A stretch of DNA of 64,000 nucleotides from positions 1 to 64,000 of the forward strand of contig NZ_JAIWPE010000020.1 of assembly GCF_021028955.1 (NCBI RefSeq), read 5' to 3'. The position numbers and the translations under genes were made by a program. Under the pieces are notes generated by a model. That model was given only the letters and a program-made list of their open reading frames with translations. It had not been told where the DNA came from and did no database searches. Positions 24,831 through 33,598 of the stretch are shown here, piece by piece. Each line of letters begins with the position of its first letter. The stretch's first letter is position 1. The DNA comes from Salipaludibacillus sp. CUR1. Lineage in GTDB: Bacteria; Bacillota; Bacilli; Bacillales; Salisediminibacteriaceae.

Positions 24831-24880
24831 CAACCTCCCTCACTATCTCCTGAAGCGGATCGTGAGGGAGGTTGTTTTGT
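24831..24880 (+). terminator. Terminator
   Basis: CAACCTCCCTCAC/GTGAGGGAGGTTG, a 13-bp stem, then a T-rich tail. Confidence 0.85.
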
Positions 24881-24951
24881 TTCCGCCCTCCCCCCTGGTA
24901 TATTTTCCCTGTCGATGTGAAAAGATAGATTACTAGACAGGAGGGATATTT

Positions 24952-25464
24952 ATGCGTACGTGGGCTGTAATAGTTGTGATTATTCTGCTGGTTATTTCTA
25001 TGAGCACTTTAGCCGAAATGGCTGCTTCAACTGATGGTTTATTGGTGCAGGCGGTATATAAAGAAGAAGCTTCACTAATGTTTCTCGCTGACCTTGAGAG
25101 CTCATTTTATGCTGCCTATTCCTTACATAATAACTTTGACTTGCAAATAAGAAAGGCAGGCCATTTTGTCATTTACGGAGCTATAGCTCTCTTAATCTTT
25201 TTCTTAACTTCCGTAAAAAATTTATGGGAACGCGGTTTATCAGGGGCCGCTTCATCAACGTTCATTGGACTGATCGATGAAATCCACCAGTATTTTTTAA
25301 TCAACCGCTCCGGCCGACTTTTAGATGTCTATATAAACGCGACAGGCAGCCTCACTTTCGTGACGGTCGCCTGTGTTGGTTACCTGATTTTCTGGAAATT
25401 AGGAATTAAAAAGACTGCGGAGGTTGGAACTGATAGAGAGAAGGCCCTTCCAAAGAGTATGTAA
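24952..25464 (+). CDS. VanZ-family membrane protein
   Basis: 170 residues with an N-terminal helix and three further helices. The VanZ signatures are present: RKAGHFVIYGAIALL near residue 67 and IDEIHQYFLINRSGRLLDVYINATG near residue 105. VanZ proteins give low-level teicoplanin or lipoglycopeptide tolerance in some hosts; most, including this one, have no known task. ATG after GGAGGG. No glycopeptide-resistance genes nearby. Confidence 0.9.
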   Translation: MRTWAVIVVIILLVISMSTLAEMAASTDGLLVQAVYKEEASLMFLADLESSFYAAYSLHNNFDLQIRKAGHFVIYGAIALLIFFLTSVKNLWERGLSGAASSTFIGLIDEIHQYFLINRSGRLLDVYINATGSLTFVTVACVGYLIFWKLGIKKTAEVGTDREKALPKSM

Positions 25465-25499
25465 GGGGAAAGAGCAAGGTGTTCACATATCGGGTGAAG

Positions 25500-25580
25500 T
25501 GTATCAAACGTGGGGGCGATCGGCATCAGTTGTCGACGGGTACTGCATCAAATATCTCCGCTACTGCATCAAATACTGAA
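25500..25580 (-). repeat. Four-unit 21/22-bp array, TGCATCAAAT orientation
   Basis: On the plus strand GTATCAAAC, GGCATCAGT, TGCATCAAAT and TGCATCAAAT have equivalent bases at 25502, 25524, 25546 and 25567 (spacing 22, 22, 21). The last two are identical (ACTGCATCAAATA). This is the 9169-9372 unit in reverse orientation. Confidence 0.65.
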
Positions 25581-25595
25581 GTATGAGATAAAATC

Positions 25596-25645
25596 AAAAC
25601 CCTGCTGCCTGCCTCATCAATCAGCAAACACCAGGGTTTTAATTA
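25596..25645. terminator. Bidirectional terminator
   Basis: AAAACCCTG/CAGGGTTTT stem with A/T-rich flanks between convergent genes. Confidence 0.65.
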
Positions 25646-25674
25646 AATCAGAGCTGACAGGCCGCCACAGAAGA

Positions 25675-26466
25675 CTAATCCAGTTCCGTTTCTATCCCGA
25701 AATGGTCTGAGATGACAGGTTCGACTTTTCCGTCAAAAATGATTTTTGAGTACTTTACCTTAGACGGCCAGTTAGTAAAAATGTAATCAATTTTTAAACC
25801 ATTTAAGTTTTCAGACCAGCCGGCAATTTCTCCTTCAATTGTAGCGTGCCCTTCTTGTTTTTCAGCAGTGCGGTGAGTATCATAAAGACCCTTGCCAAGA
25901 AGATAGTCGTAACCTTCTCCTTTTTTTACGTCCGGGCTGTTAAAATCCCCCATCAGGACAAAACGTTCGCAGTTTCCTGCGTTTTCAATGAGCCGGTCTA
26001 CCTGGTTTTTGTAAGGTTCTTCCTGATCTTCCCACCAGCCGAGATGACAGGAATAAAGGCCGACCGGCTGACCGTCAATTAGAAATTCGCCGCCTATAAT
26101 TTTTCTCGTCTTCCAGAAATCCATCGAGCGGGAGGAAGTGAGATAAAACGATCCAATTTGCTTTGCGGGATGACGCACGAGGAGAGCAACACCCTCCTCA
26201 TACCACACGTATCCGTAATGGGCCGCGTCCCAGTAAAGTTCGTAGTCTGTGCTTCCAAGCTTCACCAGTTCATTTTTTAACATTAGTCCGTAATTATCAG
26301 CCCGAAGTCTGCCATCTTCCTCGAGGGGCGCTTCCTTATGCTGGCTTACTTCCTGAAGAGCCACAGCGTCGTACCTTCTATTATGAATAGTCTCAGCCAG
26401 CAGCCTGATTTTCTCCAACTGATTTTCTTCCTGCCAAGAGTGGACATTTAATGTGAGCAGTTTCAA
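25675..26466 (-). CDS. Endonuclease/exonuclease/phosphatase-family protein
   Basis: 263 residues spanning one EEP (DNase I-like) domain: LLTLNVHSW at the start, ALQEVSQ with the metal-binding Glu near residue 38, YSCHLGWW, the catalytic VLMGDFNSPD near residue 171, and the final ISDHFGIETEL with the active-site His. These metal-dependent enzymes cleave phosphodiesters of nucleic acids, phospholipids or small molecules; the substrate is unknown. No signal peptide. TTG start, seven bases after GGAGG. Confidence 0.88.
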   Translation of the reverse strand: MKLLTLNVHSWQEENQLEKIRLLAETIHNRRYDAVALQEVSQHKEAPLEEDGRLRADNYGLMLKNELVKLGSTDYELYWDAAHYGYVWYEEGVALLVRHPAKQIGSFYLTSSRSMDFWKTRKIIGGEFLIDGQPVGLYSCHLGWWEDQEEPYKNQVDRLIENAGNCERFVLMGDFNSPDVKKGEGYDYLLGKGLYDTHRTAEKQEGHATIEGEIAGWSENLNGLKIDYIFTNWPSKVKYSKIIFDGKVEPVISDHFGIETELD

Positions 26467-26556
26467 ACATTAGCCTCCTAACCGGTCGTTTATTTATGAT
26501 TTTAGCACATCTGCTTTCAGTTCATAAATCGCCTGTATACCCTCCCCCGCAGCCAT

Positions 26557-26660
26557 GCTCACTCAATCATCCGCCCGGTGAGAAGACCATATATTCGTTT
26601 TATCGTCCGCTCACTCGATCATCCGCATGTTGAGTGGACCATATATTCGTTTAATCAACT
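26557..26660 (-). repeat. Two tandem 52-bp hairpin units
   Basis: Two copies of GCTCACTCnATCATCCGC ... GACCATATATTCGTTT, each with CACTC/GAGTG-type arms, just past the stop of the last permease gene. They may act as 3' stabilisers or terminator relics. Confidence 0.6.
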
Positions 26661-26668
26661 CTCTTTTC

Positions 26669-27769
26669 CTAACCCCTCCGTTCCATTAAATTAACTCCCA
26701 CGCCCATGCATACGACACCGAAGAGGATTAAGATGCTGAGAGGCTGGGCTAAGTCGGCAAGACCGCGGCCGTATATGGCGATGCTTTTTAAAGCGTCCAG
26801 CGCGTAGAGGATCGGCATGCCCTGTGACAGGAACAGAACGATGTTATTTGTGACGATTTCTATCGGCCAGAATGCGCCGCCAAGCATAGCCATGGCTGTG
26901 GCCACGATCGGTATGACGGCCTGGAGCTGCTGAGATGATTTGACAAGCCCCATCAGCAGTGTGCCGAGAGCGACAATAGCAAACGCATAGCAGCCGACAA
27001 CGATAAGAATAGCAGGGAAATTCCCGCCAAGGTCAAATCCCAGGCCGTATTTAAAAAGGAGAAAAATGACCACTATTTGGGCATAGCCCACTGTGAAACA
27101 ATAGAGAAAATGCCCAATATACATCTGTGATTTTTTTAATGGAGAGACAATTAATCTGTCCCATGTACCCGTCCGCTTTTCTTCAGTGACATTCATGAGG
27201 CTGAAAATCATCGTATAGATGGAGAAGAAAAGGGTCATTCCAAAGAGTGTCTGAATTTGATTGTCATAAACAAAAGTGCCTTCAGCGCCCTGGATCGTTT
27301 CAGTGGTAACGGTGAGGACCGGGTCTTCGAGGGACGACTGAATGTCTTCACGTATGTTTTCTCCTCCGGCTTCTTCCGCCTGCTTTAGACGGAATTCTTC
27401 CCGGAACACCTGAGCCGTGTAGCTCTCTACTGTAATAAGATTGGCGTCCTCAGCAGCCACCACCATGCGGTAATCCGAATCACCGACGGCAAGAGCAAAA
27501 TTCGTACGGCCGTCCCGCATCATCTCACGGACCTCTTCTTCTTCTCTCAGATCAAAGAACATCCCTTCAGATTCGTTTAAGCGGTCGCTCCACTCTTCGG
27601 CGGCTTGATCTGAGGAGCCCTCTTTTACGAAAGCAAGCACGGTGAATTTATCATCCGACTGAAACCCGGCAAGTGTAAAAACAAAAACGACTGTTAATAA
27701 GAAGAAGGACACAACGAGCATCGGCGCCCTGCGAAACCGTTGCCACTGGTGCAGGTAGATTGATTTCAT
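26669..27769 (-). CDS. ABC-2 permease, LnrN/LnrM-like
   Basis: About 366 residues. One N-terminal helix, a large extracytoplasmic domain (about residues 40-190), then five or six helices with the ABC-2 signature region (SIYTMIFSLMNVTEEKRTGTWDRL). The ATG at 27769 overlaps the TGA of the preceding permease gene (ATGA) and follows GGAGG. Same layout as its partner, so the two likely form a heterodimeric channel driven by the ATPase encoded upstream. Similar pairs in Bacillus export or resist membrane-active antibiotics such as linearmycin. Confidence 0.88.
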   Translation of the reverse strand: MKSIYLHQWQRFRRAPMLVVSFFLLTVVFVFTLAGFQSDDKFTVLAFVKEGSSDQAAEEWSDRLNESEGMFFDLREEEEVREMMRDGRTNFALAVGDSDYRMVVAAEDANLITVESYTAQVFREEFRLKQAEEAGGENIREDIQSSLEDPVLTVTTETIQGAEGTFVYDNQIQTLFGMTLFFSIYTMIFSLMNVTEEKRTGTWDRLIVSPLKKSQMYIGHFLYCFTVGYAQIVVIFLLFKYGLGFDLGGNFPAILIVVGCYAFAIVALGTLLMGLVKSSQQLQAVIPIVATAMAMLGGAFWPIEIVTNNIVLFLSQGMPILYALDALKSIAIYGRGLADLAQPLSILILFGVVCMGVGVNLMERRG

Positions 27770-29037
27770 ACGATCGTCGACCTCCTTCTTGGAAAAATTA
27801 ACAGACTGACAACTATAATAATAACTGTAGCCACAGCAATACGGAGAAGTGAGCCCATAATTACCGACGTCTCGTAGCCCTGGAGCCATTGCACATATGC
27901 CGCAAGGCCTGCCCCGTTAGGTGTCCAGCTTCCAATGAAATTAAAGAAAGCAGGCATGTTATCCGTCGGGAAAAAGCTGCCGCCAACGAAGGCGAACAAG
28001 GAAACAACCCCACCTGAGAATATACTTGAAATAGCGTCGTTATTATACCTGACTACAAGAGCTGTCAATAATGCTGCGAGCGCCCCCACGCATAGTGAGA
28101 GTGCAGCTGAAATTCCCGCCATGCCAAGCCAGAAATTAATGGAATGAAACGTAAAGGCCTGGAAAACGATTGCCGAGAGGGAAAATAATATGGCAAGCTG
28201 AAGGAACGCAATCAGCGACGCAGATATAAATTTTCCACTTAAATAGGTCACCGGGTGGGTTCCCGTCAACAGGATCCGGTAAAAGACGTGTTGCTTTTTT
28301 TCCACAAAAGCTTTACTCGACAAAGTTGAACTCACGTAAAGGACAAACATGACGGCCATGCCGAGAGCGTAATACTGCATTGAACTGACCGGATCGGCCG
28401 CTGTGGCCGATTCCCTCCCGCCAGTCTCTGCCTCTTCTCCGAGCGGCAATCCTCCGCCGTATGCCTGAGCAATTGCCGTTTCAAAATTAAGTTCTCTTAC
28501 AAACTGACTAATTACATCGTTAAAAATACTTGCCCGGAGAGAGCCATACTCCGTTACAGTTAAGGCAAGCGAACTGCCTTCCCCTTCATCGAGCATCATT
28601 TTTCTGAGCGAATCGTAGGTGAAATGCTCGGGAATGGTTAAAACTGCCGCCACTTCTTCGTTTCGTACATAGGACTCAGCTGTTTCCTGATCCGTCTCAA
28701 CAATTGCAATGATTTCTTCAAGCTCATCATTTTCAAACATTGCCATTAGAAGACGGGACGGGCTGATGTCGCGGGCAGCATTTCCTAGCGCCTGAACCTG
28801 CTCATCCGGTGCCCCGCTCTCTTCAAGGTCTTCAATAAACGCCTCAATACCTGCTTCCTCATCATCCAGCTGCACGAGCGCCACCTCCATCTCAAGAGCA
28901 GCCGTGTTTCCTTCAAACATGCCCCGCAAGGCGAAACCGAGGATCCCAATCAGGATGAGCGGCATTAACAGAAGGACAAGCAGTTCTGTCCTGTCACGGG
29001 CCATAATTTTTAAATCTTTAAGAATAAATGAAAGCAT
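27766..29037 (-). CDS. ABC-2 permease, LnrM-like
   Basis: 423 residues with helix 1 at about 20-37, a soluble extracytoplasmic insertion (about 45-230) and five or six helices after it (YYALGMAVMFVLYVSSTLSSKAFVEKKQ marks the ABC-2 core). ATG after GGGGGGAG. It lies 11 bases from the ATPase stop and overlaps the next permease gene by four bases, so translation is coupled. Confidence 0.88.
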   Translation of the reverse strand: MLSFILKDLKIMARDRTELLVLLLMPLILIGILGFALRGMFEGNTAALEMEVALVQLDDEEAGIEAFIEDLEESGAPDEQVQALGNAARDISPSRLLMAMFENDELEEIIAIVETDQETAESYVRNEEVAAVLTIPEHFTYDSLRKMMLDEGEGSSLALTVTEYGSLRASIFNDVISQFVRELNFETAIAQAYGGGLPLGEEAETGGRESATAADPVSSMQYYALGMAVMFVLYVSSTLSSKAFVEKKQHVFYRILLTGTHPVTYLSGKFISASLIAFLQLAILFSLSAIVFQAFTFHSINFWLGMAGISAALSLCVGALAALLTALVVRYNNDAISSIFSGGVVSLFAFVGGSFFPTDNMPAFFNFIGSWTPNGAGLAAYVQWLQGYETSVIMGSLLRIAVATVIIIVVSLLIFPRRRSTIV

Positions 29038-29048
29038 GCCACTCCCCC

Positions 29049-29981
29049 CTAGTCCCTGAGTTTCCTGCCGGTCAGGTGCAAAAAGACATCCTCAAGCGTC
29101 GGCACTTGAACGGTAATGTTTGATATCTGGGCGCCGTGCCGTTCTGCTGCCTGAAAGATTTTTCCGAGCAGCCGGCTTCCTTTCGGCACGATAAGCTTCA
29201 GCCCCTTATCAATTTCTATCGTCTGCAAAATCGCCTCATCCGCTTCCAGTTCTTTTACAAGCCCCGGATAATCCCGGTCCATCTCGACTAAAATTGCTTC
29301 TTCACCTGAAAGAATGCTTTTCAGTTCATCCTTTGTTCCAGAGGCGATTACTTTCCCGTGATCCATAATATAGACCCGGTCACAGAGCCGCTCAACTTCC
29401 TCCATGTAATGGCTCGTGTACAGCACTGTCATCCCTTTCTCTTCATTCAGCTTTCTGACTGTATCCAGAATGTAGCTCCGGGACTGGGGATCGATGCCGA
29501 CGGTTGGTTCATCCATAATAAGAATTTCAGGCTGATGCAGAAGAGCGGCGCCGATATTAATTCGCCGTTTCATTCCCCCGGAATACGTTTTGACAAGATC
29601 TTTCTGGCGATCTTCCAGGCCAAGAAGCTTAAGCACTTCCTGAACCCGTCTGCTGAGAGCCTCTCCCTTCAGTCCGTAAATCCGCCCGAAAAATTTCAGG
29701 TTTTCAAAAGCTGTGAGTTCGGGATACAGGGCAATTTCCTGAGGCACAATTCCAAGCACTTTGCGGATCTCATTCGGATGCTTAAGCACACTTTTTCCAT
29801 TAAGACGGACGTCCCCTGCCGAGGGCGCTATGAGTGAAGCGATCATAGATATCGTCGTCGACTTCCCTGCCCCGTTTGGCCCTAACAGGCCGACTGACTC
29901 TCCTTTTTCCAAAAATAAATTGACGCTGTCCACAGCTGCCGTCCCTTTGTATACTTTACGAAGCTCTTCCGTTTCCAACAC
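29049..29981 (-). CDS. ABC transporter ATPase, LnrL-like
   Basis: About 310 residues. Walker A GPNGAGKST, Q-loop GIVPQE, signature YSGGMKRR, Walker B LIMDEPT, and H-loop TSHYMEE are intact, followed by the DrrA-type C-terminal domain (about 220-310). GTG at 29981 is preferred because GGAG precedes it by eight bases; ATG at 29996 would add five residues. Powers the two permeases. The linked kinase/regulator pair makes an LnrJKLMN-like resistance system probable; the drug is unknown. Confidence 0.9.
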   Translation of the reverse strand: MLETEELRKVYKGTAAVDSVNLFLEKGESVGLLGPNGAGKSTTISMIASLIAPSAGDVRLNGKSVLKHPNEIRKVLGIVPQEIALYPELTAFENLKFFGRIYGLKGEALSRRVQEVLKLLGLEDRQKDLVKTYSGGMKRRINIGAALLHQPEILIMDEPTVGIDPQSRSYILDTVRKLNEEKGMTVLYTSHYMEEVERLCDRVYIMDHGKVIASGTKDELKSILSGEEAILVEMDRDYPGLVKELEADEAILQTIEIDKGLKLIVPKGSRLLGKIFQAAERHGAQISNITVQVPTLEDVFLHLTGRKLRD

Positions 29982-30078
29982 CGTCCACCACTCCATTCTT
30001 TTTCTTCTATCTGAATTGATTATATAAAGAAAGAGACAGTGCTCCCACTGTCTCCCGTCACTTGTTTATTTAAAAGAT

Positions 30079-30092
30079 ATGACTTTAGTCAT
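30079..30092. promoter_or_regulatory. Candidate regulator site for the ABC genes
   Basis: ATGACT-TT-AGTCAT inverted repeat about 100 bp before the ATPase gene. NarL-family regulators often bind short dyads of this kind. A hairpin GAGACAGTG/CACTGTCTC (30031-30052) lies between it and the gene. Confidence 0.4.
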
Positions 30093-30137
30093 TTTTTTTA
30101 GAAAGGTGGCGTTTTCCGCCGTCCCCTAAAATAATAG

Positions 30138-30207
30138 AGACGCAGTCGAAAGACTGGGATGCTGATTCATTGTCAAGTCATTGCCGGCTCATCAAAAGTC
30201 TGCGTCT
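30138..30207 (-). terminator. Long hairpin after the response regulator gene
   Basis: AGACGCAG (30138-30145) pairs with CTGCGTCT (30200-30207). It separates the kinase/regulator unit from the ABC unit, so the latter is probably transcribed from its own promoter. Confidence 0.45.
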
Positions 30208-30219
30208 GTGTTATAAAAA

Positions 30220-30855
30220 TTATACGAGGTGATGGCGAATCGCGTAAATAGCGATCTGAGTACGGTCGCGGAGCGTTAACTTATCCAATATGACACTGAT
30301 ATGATTTTTTACGGTCCCGACAGACAAACAAAGCTCGTTCGCAATTTCCTGGTTGTTTTTGCCGTTTCCAATCAGTTTAATAACTGCAATTTCCCGCGGT
30401 GTTAAATTCGGGTCGAGCTCCTGTTTCTCATGAACCTGGTTTAAGAGTCGGGGCATGACTTTAGCAGCGACATGGTCCTGAAGGGTGAGCCCGCCTGATA
30501 AGCAGCTTCTTATCGCCCGGATCAGTTCTTCCGCATCAGCGTCTTTCAGCATATAGCCGCTCGCACCGCATTTTAAGGCTTCAAGAGCATAGTCATCGTC
30601 ATTAAAAGTCGTCAAAATTAGCATTTTCTGATCAGGCCAGCGCCGGTGGATTTCTCTCGCAGCCGCGAGTCCGTCCATAACAGGCATACGGATATCGAGA
30701 ATCACCAGGTCGACAGCATGGCTCTCGCAAATAGCCACTGTCTCTTTCCCATTCTGGGCCTCTTTTAACACTCTCATTTCCGGGTCTGTTTCGATCATCA
30801 TTTTCAGCCCTTGGCGGACCATGCTCTGGTCTTCAGCGAGTAAAATATCAATCAT
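30220..30855 (-). CDS. NarL-family response regulator, LnrK-like
   Basis: 211 residues from the ATG after GGAAGGTGG, overlapping the kinase stop by eight bases. Receiver domain with phospho-acceptor Asp in VILDIRMPVMDG (about residue 53) and Lys in YMLKDADAEEL. LuxR-type helix-turn-helix at the end (LTPREIAVIKLIGNGKNNQEIA in register, then VGTVKNHI). Phosphorylated by the partner kinase and expected to activate the ABC genes. Confidence 0.92.
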   Translation of the reverse strand: MIDILLAEDQSMVRQGLKMMIETDPEMRVLKEAQNGKETVAICESHAVDLVILDIRMPVMDGLAAAREIHRRWPDQKMLILTTFNDDDYALEALKCGASGYMLKDADAEELIRAIRSCLSGGLTLQDHVAAKVMPRLLNQVHEKQELDPNLTPREIAVIKLIGNGKNNQEIANELCLSVGTVKNHISVILDKLTLRDRTQIAIYAIRHHLV

Positions 30856-31990
30856 TGCTGCCACCTTCCTTTTTGTACAGAGGTAAAGTGCCCCGAACGA
30901 TAAAACTTCCCGAATGCTTTAAGACATCCAGTTCTCCCCCAGCCTGCTCAACCCGTTCGCGCATGGCTTTAATTCCAAATCCTTCTTTTAGAGGTCCATC
31001 GTTCGTTGTTCTGTGGCTGACTTCAAAACGGAAAACCGACCCTCCCGGCACTTCAAAAATGACTTCCGCTTCCTTCGTTCCGCTGTGCCTCATCATGTTT
31101 GTTAATGCTTCCTGGACAGCCCTGTAAACAGCAATCGCCTGGTCGTTCCTTAAAGGAGCCGTCAGCGCGCCATGTTTAACGCCAAAATGCACTCTCAGGA
31201 AACTCTCCGCTTCAAGCTTGCGGATAAGACGGATGATAGCCGGCAATCCTCCGGTCTCTTCTTTATTCAACGTTTTAACCGCCCGCCGTGTTTCCTCCAG
31301 ACTGTCTTTTGCGAGACGTTTTAACTCGGAAACAGCCTCCTTATGAGTGTCACTTGCCTGCAGACGAAAGACTTCGAGCTGCATAAGAAGGGCTGTCAGT
31401 TTATGGCCGACCGAGTCATGAATATCACGGGCAATCTGTGTCCGTTCTTCCCGCCTGACCGCTGCTTCTCCTGCCGCAGCTGAACGTTTCAGTTTTCTGA
31501 ATTCAATCAGCAGGGCTTCATGCTGCTCACTCATTTGCCGCTCCCGGGACAAATTCTGGTAAAAAAAGACACTTCCTGCTGTTATAAGGAGTGTTAAAAG
31601 CAGAAGAAATGCCGGTGGGTAAGCGGGAAGACCTGCGGCCACAGGCAGCGCCAGTCCGGCCGCCAATACTCCTCCCATGGCAGCCATTTGCCATGGTTGC
31701 AGCCGGTATACCGCCTCTCCCATAATCATGACAACCAAAATGAGTTGATAAGGATTAGCCTCCCATCCCGTTTCAGGCCAGTACGCCCATGTAAGCGCCA
31801 CTGCCCCAACGCAGAAGAGGACAGTTTGCCCTATTTTATGACTATTAAAAAGAGGAAGTAAGAAATACAAACTGAAAAAGAGGGCACTTCCCGCTAACCG
31901 AAACGGGTCATCTATCAGTGTCCCTCCGCCATGCATTAACCCTAATCCCCACGTGATTAACAGCAATCCGATCCACGCCCAGAACCGCAT
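30848..31990 (-). CDS. NarL-type sensor histidine kinase, LnrJ-like
   Basis: About 380 residues from the ATG preceded by GGGGTGAG (31990). Five or six membrane helices (about 1-155) with very short loops and no extracellular sensor domain, a HisKA_3 dimerisation domain (RTQIARDIHDSVGHKL, with the phospho-His), and a HATPase domain ending GFGIKAMRERVEQAGG. Intramembrane-sensing kinases of this kind respond to membrane-active antibiotics. Overlaps the regulator gene. Confidence 0.9.
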   Translation of the reverse strand: MRFWAWIGLLLITWGLGLMHGGGTLIDDPFRLAGSALFFSLYFLLPLFNSHKIGQTVLFCVGAVALTWAYWPETGWEANPYQLILVVMIMGEAVYRLQPWQMAAMGGVLAAGLALPVAAGLPAYPPAFLLLLTLLITAGSVFFYQNLSRERQMSEQHEALLIEFRKLKRSAAAGEAAVRREERTQIARDIHDSVGHKLTALLMQLEVFRLQASDTHKEAVSELKRLAKDSLEETRRAVKTLNKEETGGLPAIIRLIRKLEAESFLRVHFGVKHGALTAPLRNDQAIAVYRAVQEALTNMMRHSGTKEAEVIFEVPGGSVFRFEVSHRTTNDGPLKEGFGIKAMRERVEQAGGELDVLKHSGSFIVRGTLPLYKKEGGSND

Positions 31991-32023
31991 CTGATACTCA
32001 CCCCGCTTCGATACATTTATCAT

Positions 32024-32380
32024 GCTTTTATCATAGCAAAAAAGTCTGGGGATTATTAGTGGTTATTTAGTTTATGGAGGAGATGTCAGTGGAGATTAAA
32101 GGAGCGTGAAGTACAGGGGTTAAGAGCGCTCAGGAATTAAAAGATCGCCGGATTATTGGGGGTTGGTGCCTGAACTGGCGGAGTGCTGATTTGTTCAGTT
32201 TCGGCAAGTGCCGCAATCTTTGCTAAATTGGGGGGCTAGCTTTACAACGTTAATGTGCGAGGAGACAGTCCCCTTAAATCATAAAGGGAAATTTTGTTTG
32301 TTATATTTTTCATATTATACGTAAAAATCCCCTCCACAGTATTAGATGTCTCGTTAACATTCTTCTAATCTCTGCGCACA
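32024..32380. other. Intergenic, no gene
   Basis: No supported coding frame. GGAGACAGTCCCC (32261-32273) is an imperfect palindrome resembling REP-type elements of Bacillus genomes. Confidence 0.45.
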
Positions 32381-32407
32381 AAAAAAGGGAGCTTCTCCTC
32401 CCTTTTC
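32381..32407 (-). terminator. Terminator of the yhf operon
   Basis: AAAAGGGAG/CTCCCTTTT; the minus strand ends in T7. Confidence 0.75.
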
Positions 32408-32410
32408 CTC

Positions 32411-33592
32411 TTATAGAAAACTTGTTCCTTTTTCTGTTGGTTTAAGGCTGAAGTAGCTGGAAAGTGTGGCGCCTACATCGGCCATCGTTTCGCGCTCTCC
32501 TAAATACCCAGGTATTACTTGCTTTCCTGTCACAATGATGGGGACTTGTTCACGGGTGTGGTTTGAATGGCCTATTGTCGGGTCATTGCCGTGGTCAGCC
32601 ATAATAATAAGAATATCATTGTTTTCAAGTGACGGTATGAACCCTTCTAAAAACCGGTCGACTTCTTCCAGGATTTCACCGTACCAATTGACATCTTCTT
32701 TGTGGCCAGCAAGATCAGTTTCCTGGACGTTTACTAAATAGGCAGCATCACCCGTTTCTTTCATGTATTCTTCTTCAAGCTTTTTTAGGACGTCGGCAGT
32801 CTTCACAATCGGATAGGCGGGTCCCTCCCCGTGAAGGACATCAGCGGTTTTACCGATTCGGTATACTGGAAGTCCGGCGCGGGCGGCTATCATTGGAAAC
32901 TGCCCGTAAATATTAACGCCATATCCTAAATGAAAGACTTCATAACCTTCCCCGTATACGCCGGATTTAGGACTGTCTACTCCCCATTGGCCTGCCTTCC
33001 CTTCACGTACGGCACCCAGAATATCATCCAGTGTAGCCTTCCTTGCGTTCCCGAAAGCAATTACCCTGCTTGTATCAACAAATTCTCTTACAGTTTCTGC
33101 AAGTTTTTTAACATCCTGAAAAGGCATTTTATTTAGGTCCGCTGTCATATTAATAATATTTCCGACAGCTGACTCCAAATTGTCCCCAATAACGACTGCC
33201 TCGTTAATAAGCAGCAGGGGCTTGTTATTCCAAGGGTACTCCACCTTATAGCCAGCCTCTTTAATTTGATTACCTAGAGCAGAATGAATATCCTTCATAA
33301 GCCGCTTGGCAGGAGCCTTTGGGAAACTGCCCGCTATTTCCTGGTGCCCCATGTACGTATCTGCTCCTGCGTGTGCAAGGTTTGCTTTTCCGCAAGCAGC
33401 TTCCTTGAATTCTTTTCTCCCTTCGACAAGACCGGCCAGTCCTAGCTTATCCAAGACTGGTATGTGCAAAGGGTAATGTTGACGTATATGATTTAAAGTA
33501 TGGGCGTTTATGTCTTCAGGCTTGACTTCTTTACTATCTTTCATGGCACCAATCCCGAGTCCGTCCAACACAAGTAGAATTGCTTTTCCCAT
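32411..33592 (-). CDS. yhfW: YhfW, phosphopentomutase-like metalloenzyme
   Basis: 393 residues. It opens with the alkaline-phosphatase-superfamily motif LLVLDGLGIGAM (metal-binding Asp), has the mutase-specific insert, and ends with DLAGHKEDVNWYGE and IIMADHGNDPTIGHSNHTREQVPI, the metal-binding Asp-His cluster of phosphopentomutase. E. coli YhfW is a phosphopentomutase-like protein of unknown substrate. Last gene of the operon, seven bases after yhfX. ATG after AGGTGAT. Confidence 0.88.
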   Translation of the reverse strand: MGKAILLVLDGLGIGAMKDSKEVKPEDINAHTLNHIRQHYPLHIPVLDKLGLAGLVEGRKEFKEAACGKANLAHAGADTYMGHQEIAGSFPKAPAKRLMKDIHSALGNQIKEAGYKVEYPWNNKPLLLINEAVVIGDNLESAVGNIINMTADLNKMPFQDVKKLAETVREFVDTSRVIAFGNARKATLDDILGAVREGKAGQWGVDSPKSGVYGEGYEVFHLGYGVNIYGQFPMIAARAGLPVYRIGKTADVLHGEGPAYPIVKTADVLKKLEEEYMKETGDAAYLVNVQETDLAGHKEDVNWYGEILEEVDRFLEGFIPSLENNDILIIMADHGNDPTIGHSNHTREQVPIIVTGKQVIPGYLGERETMADVGATLSSYFSLKPTEKGTSFL

Positions 33593-33598
33593 TAGGGA

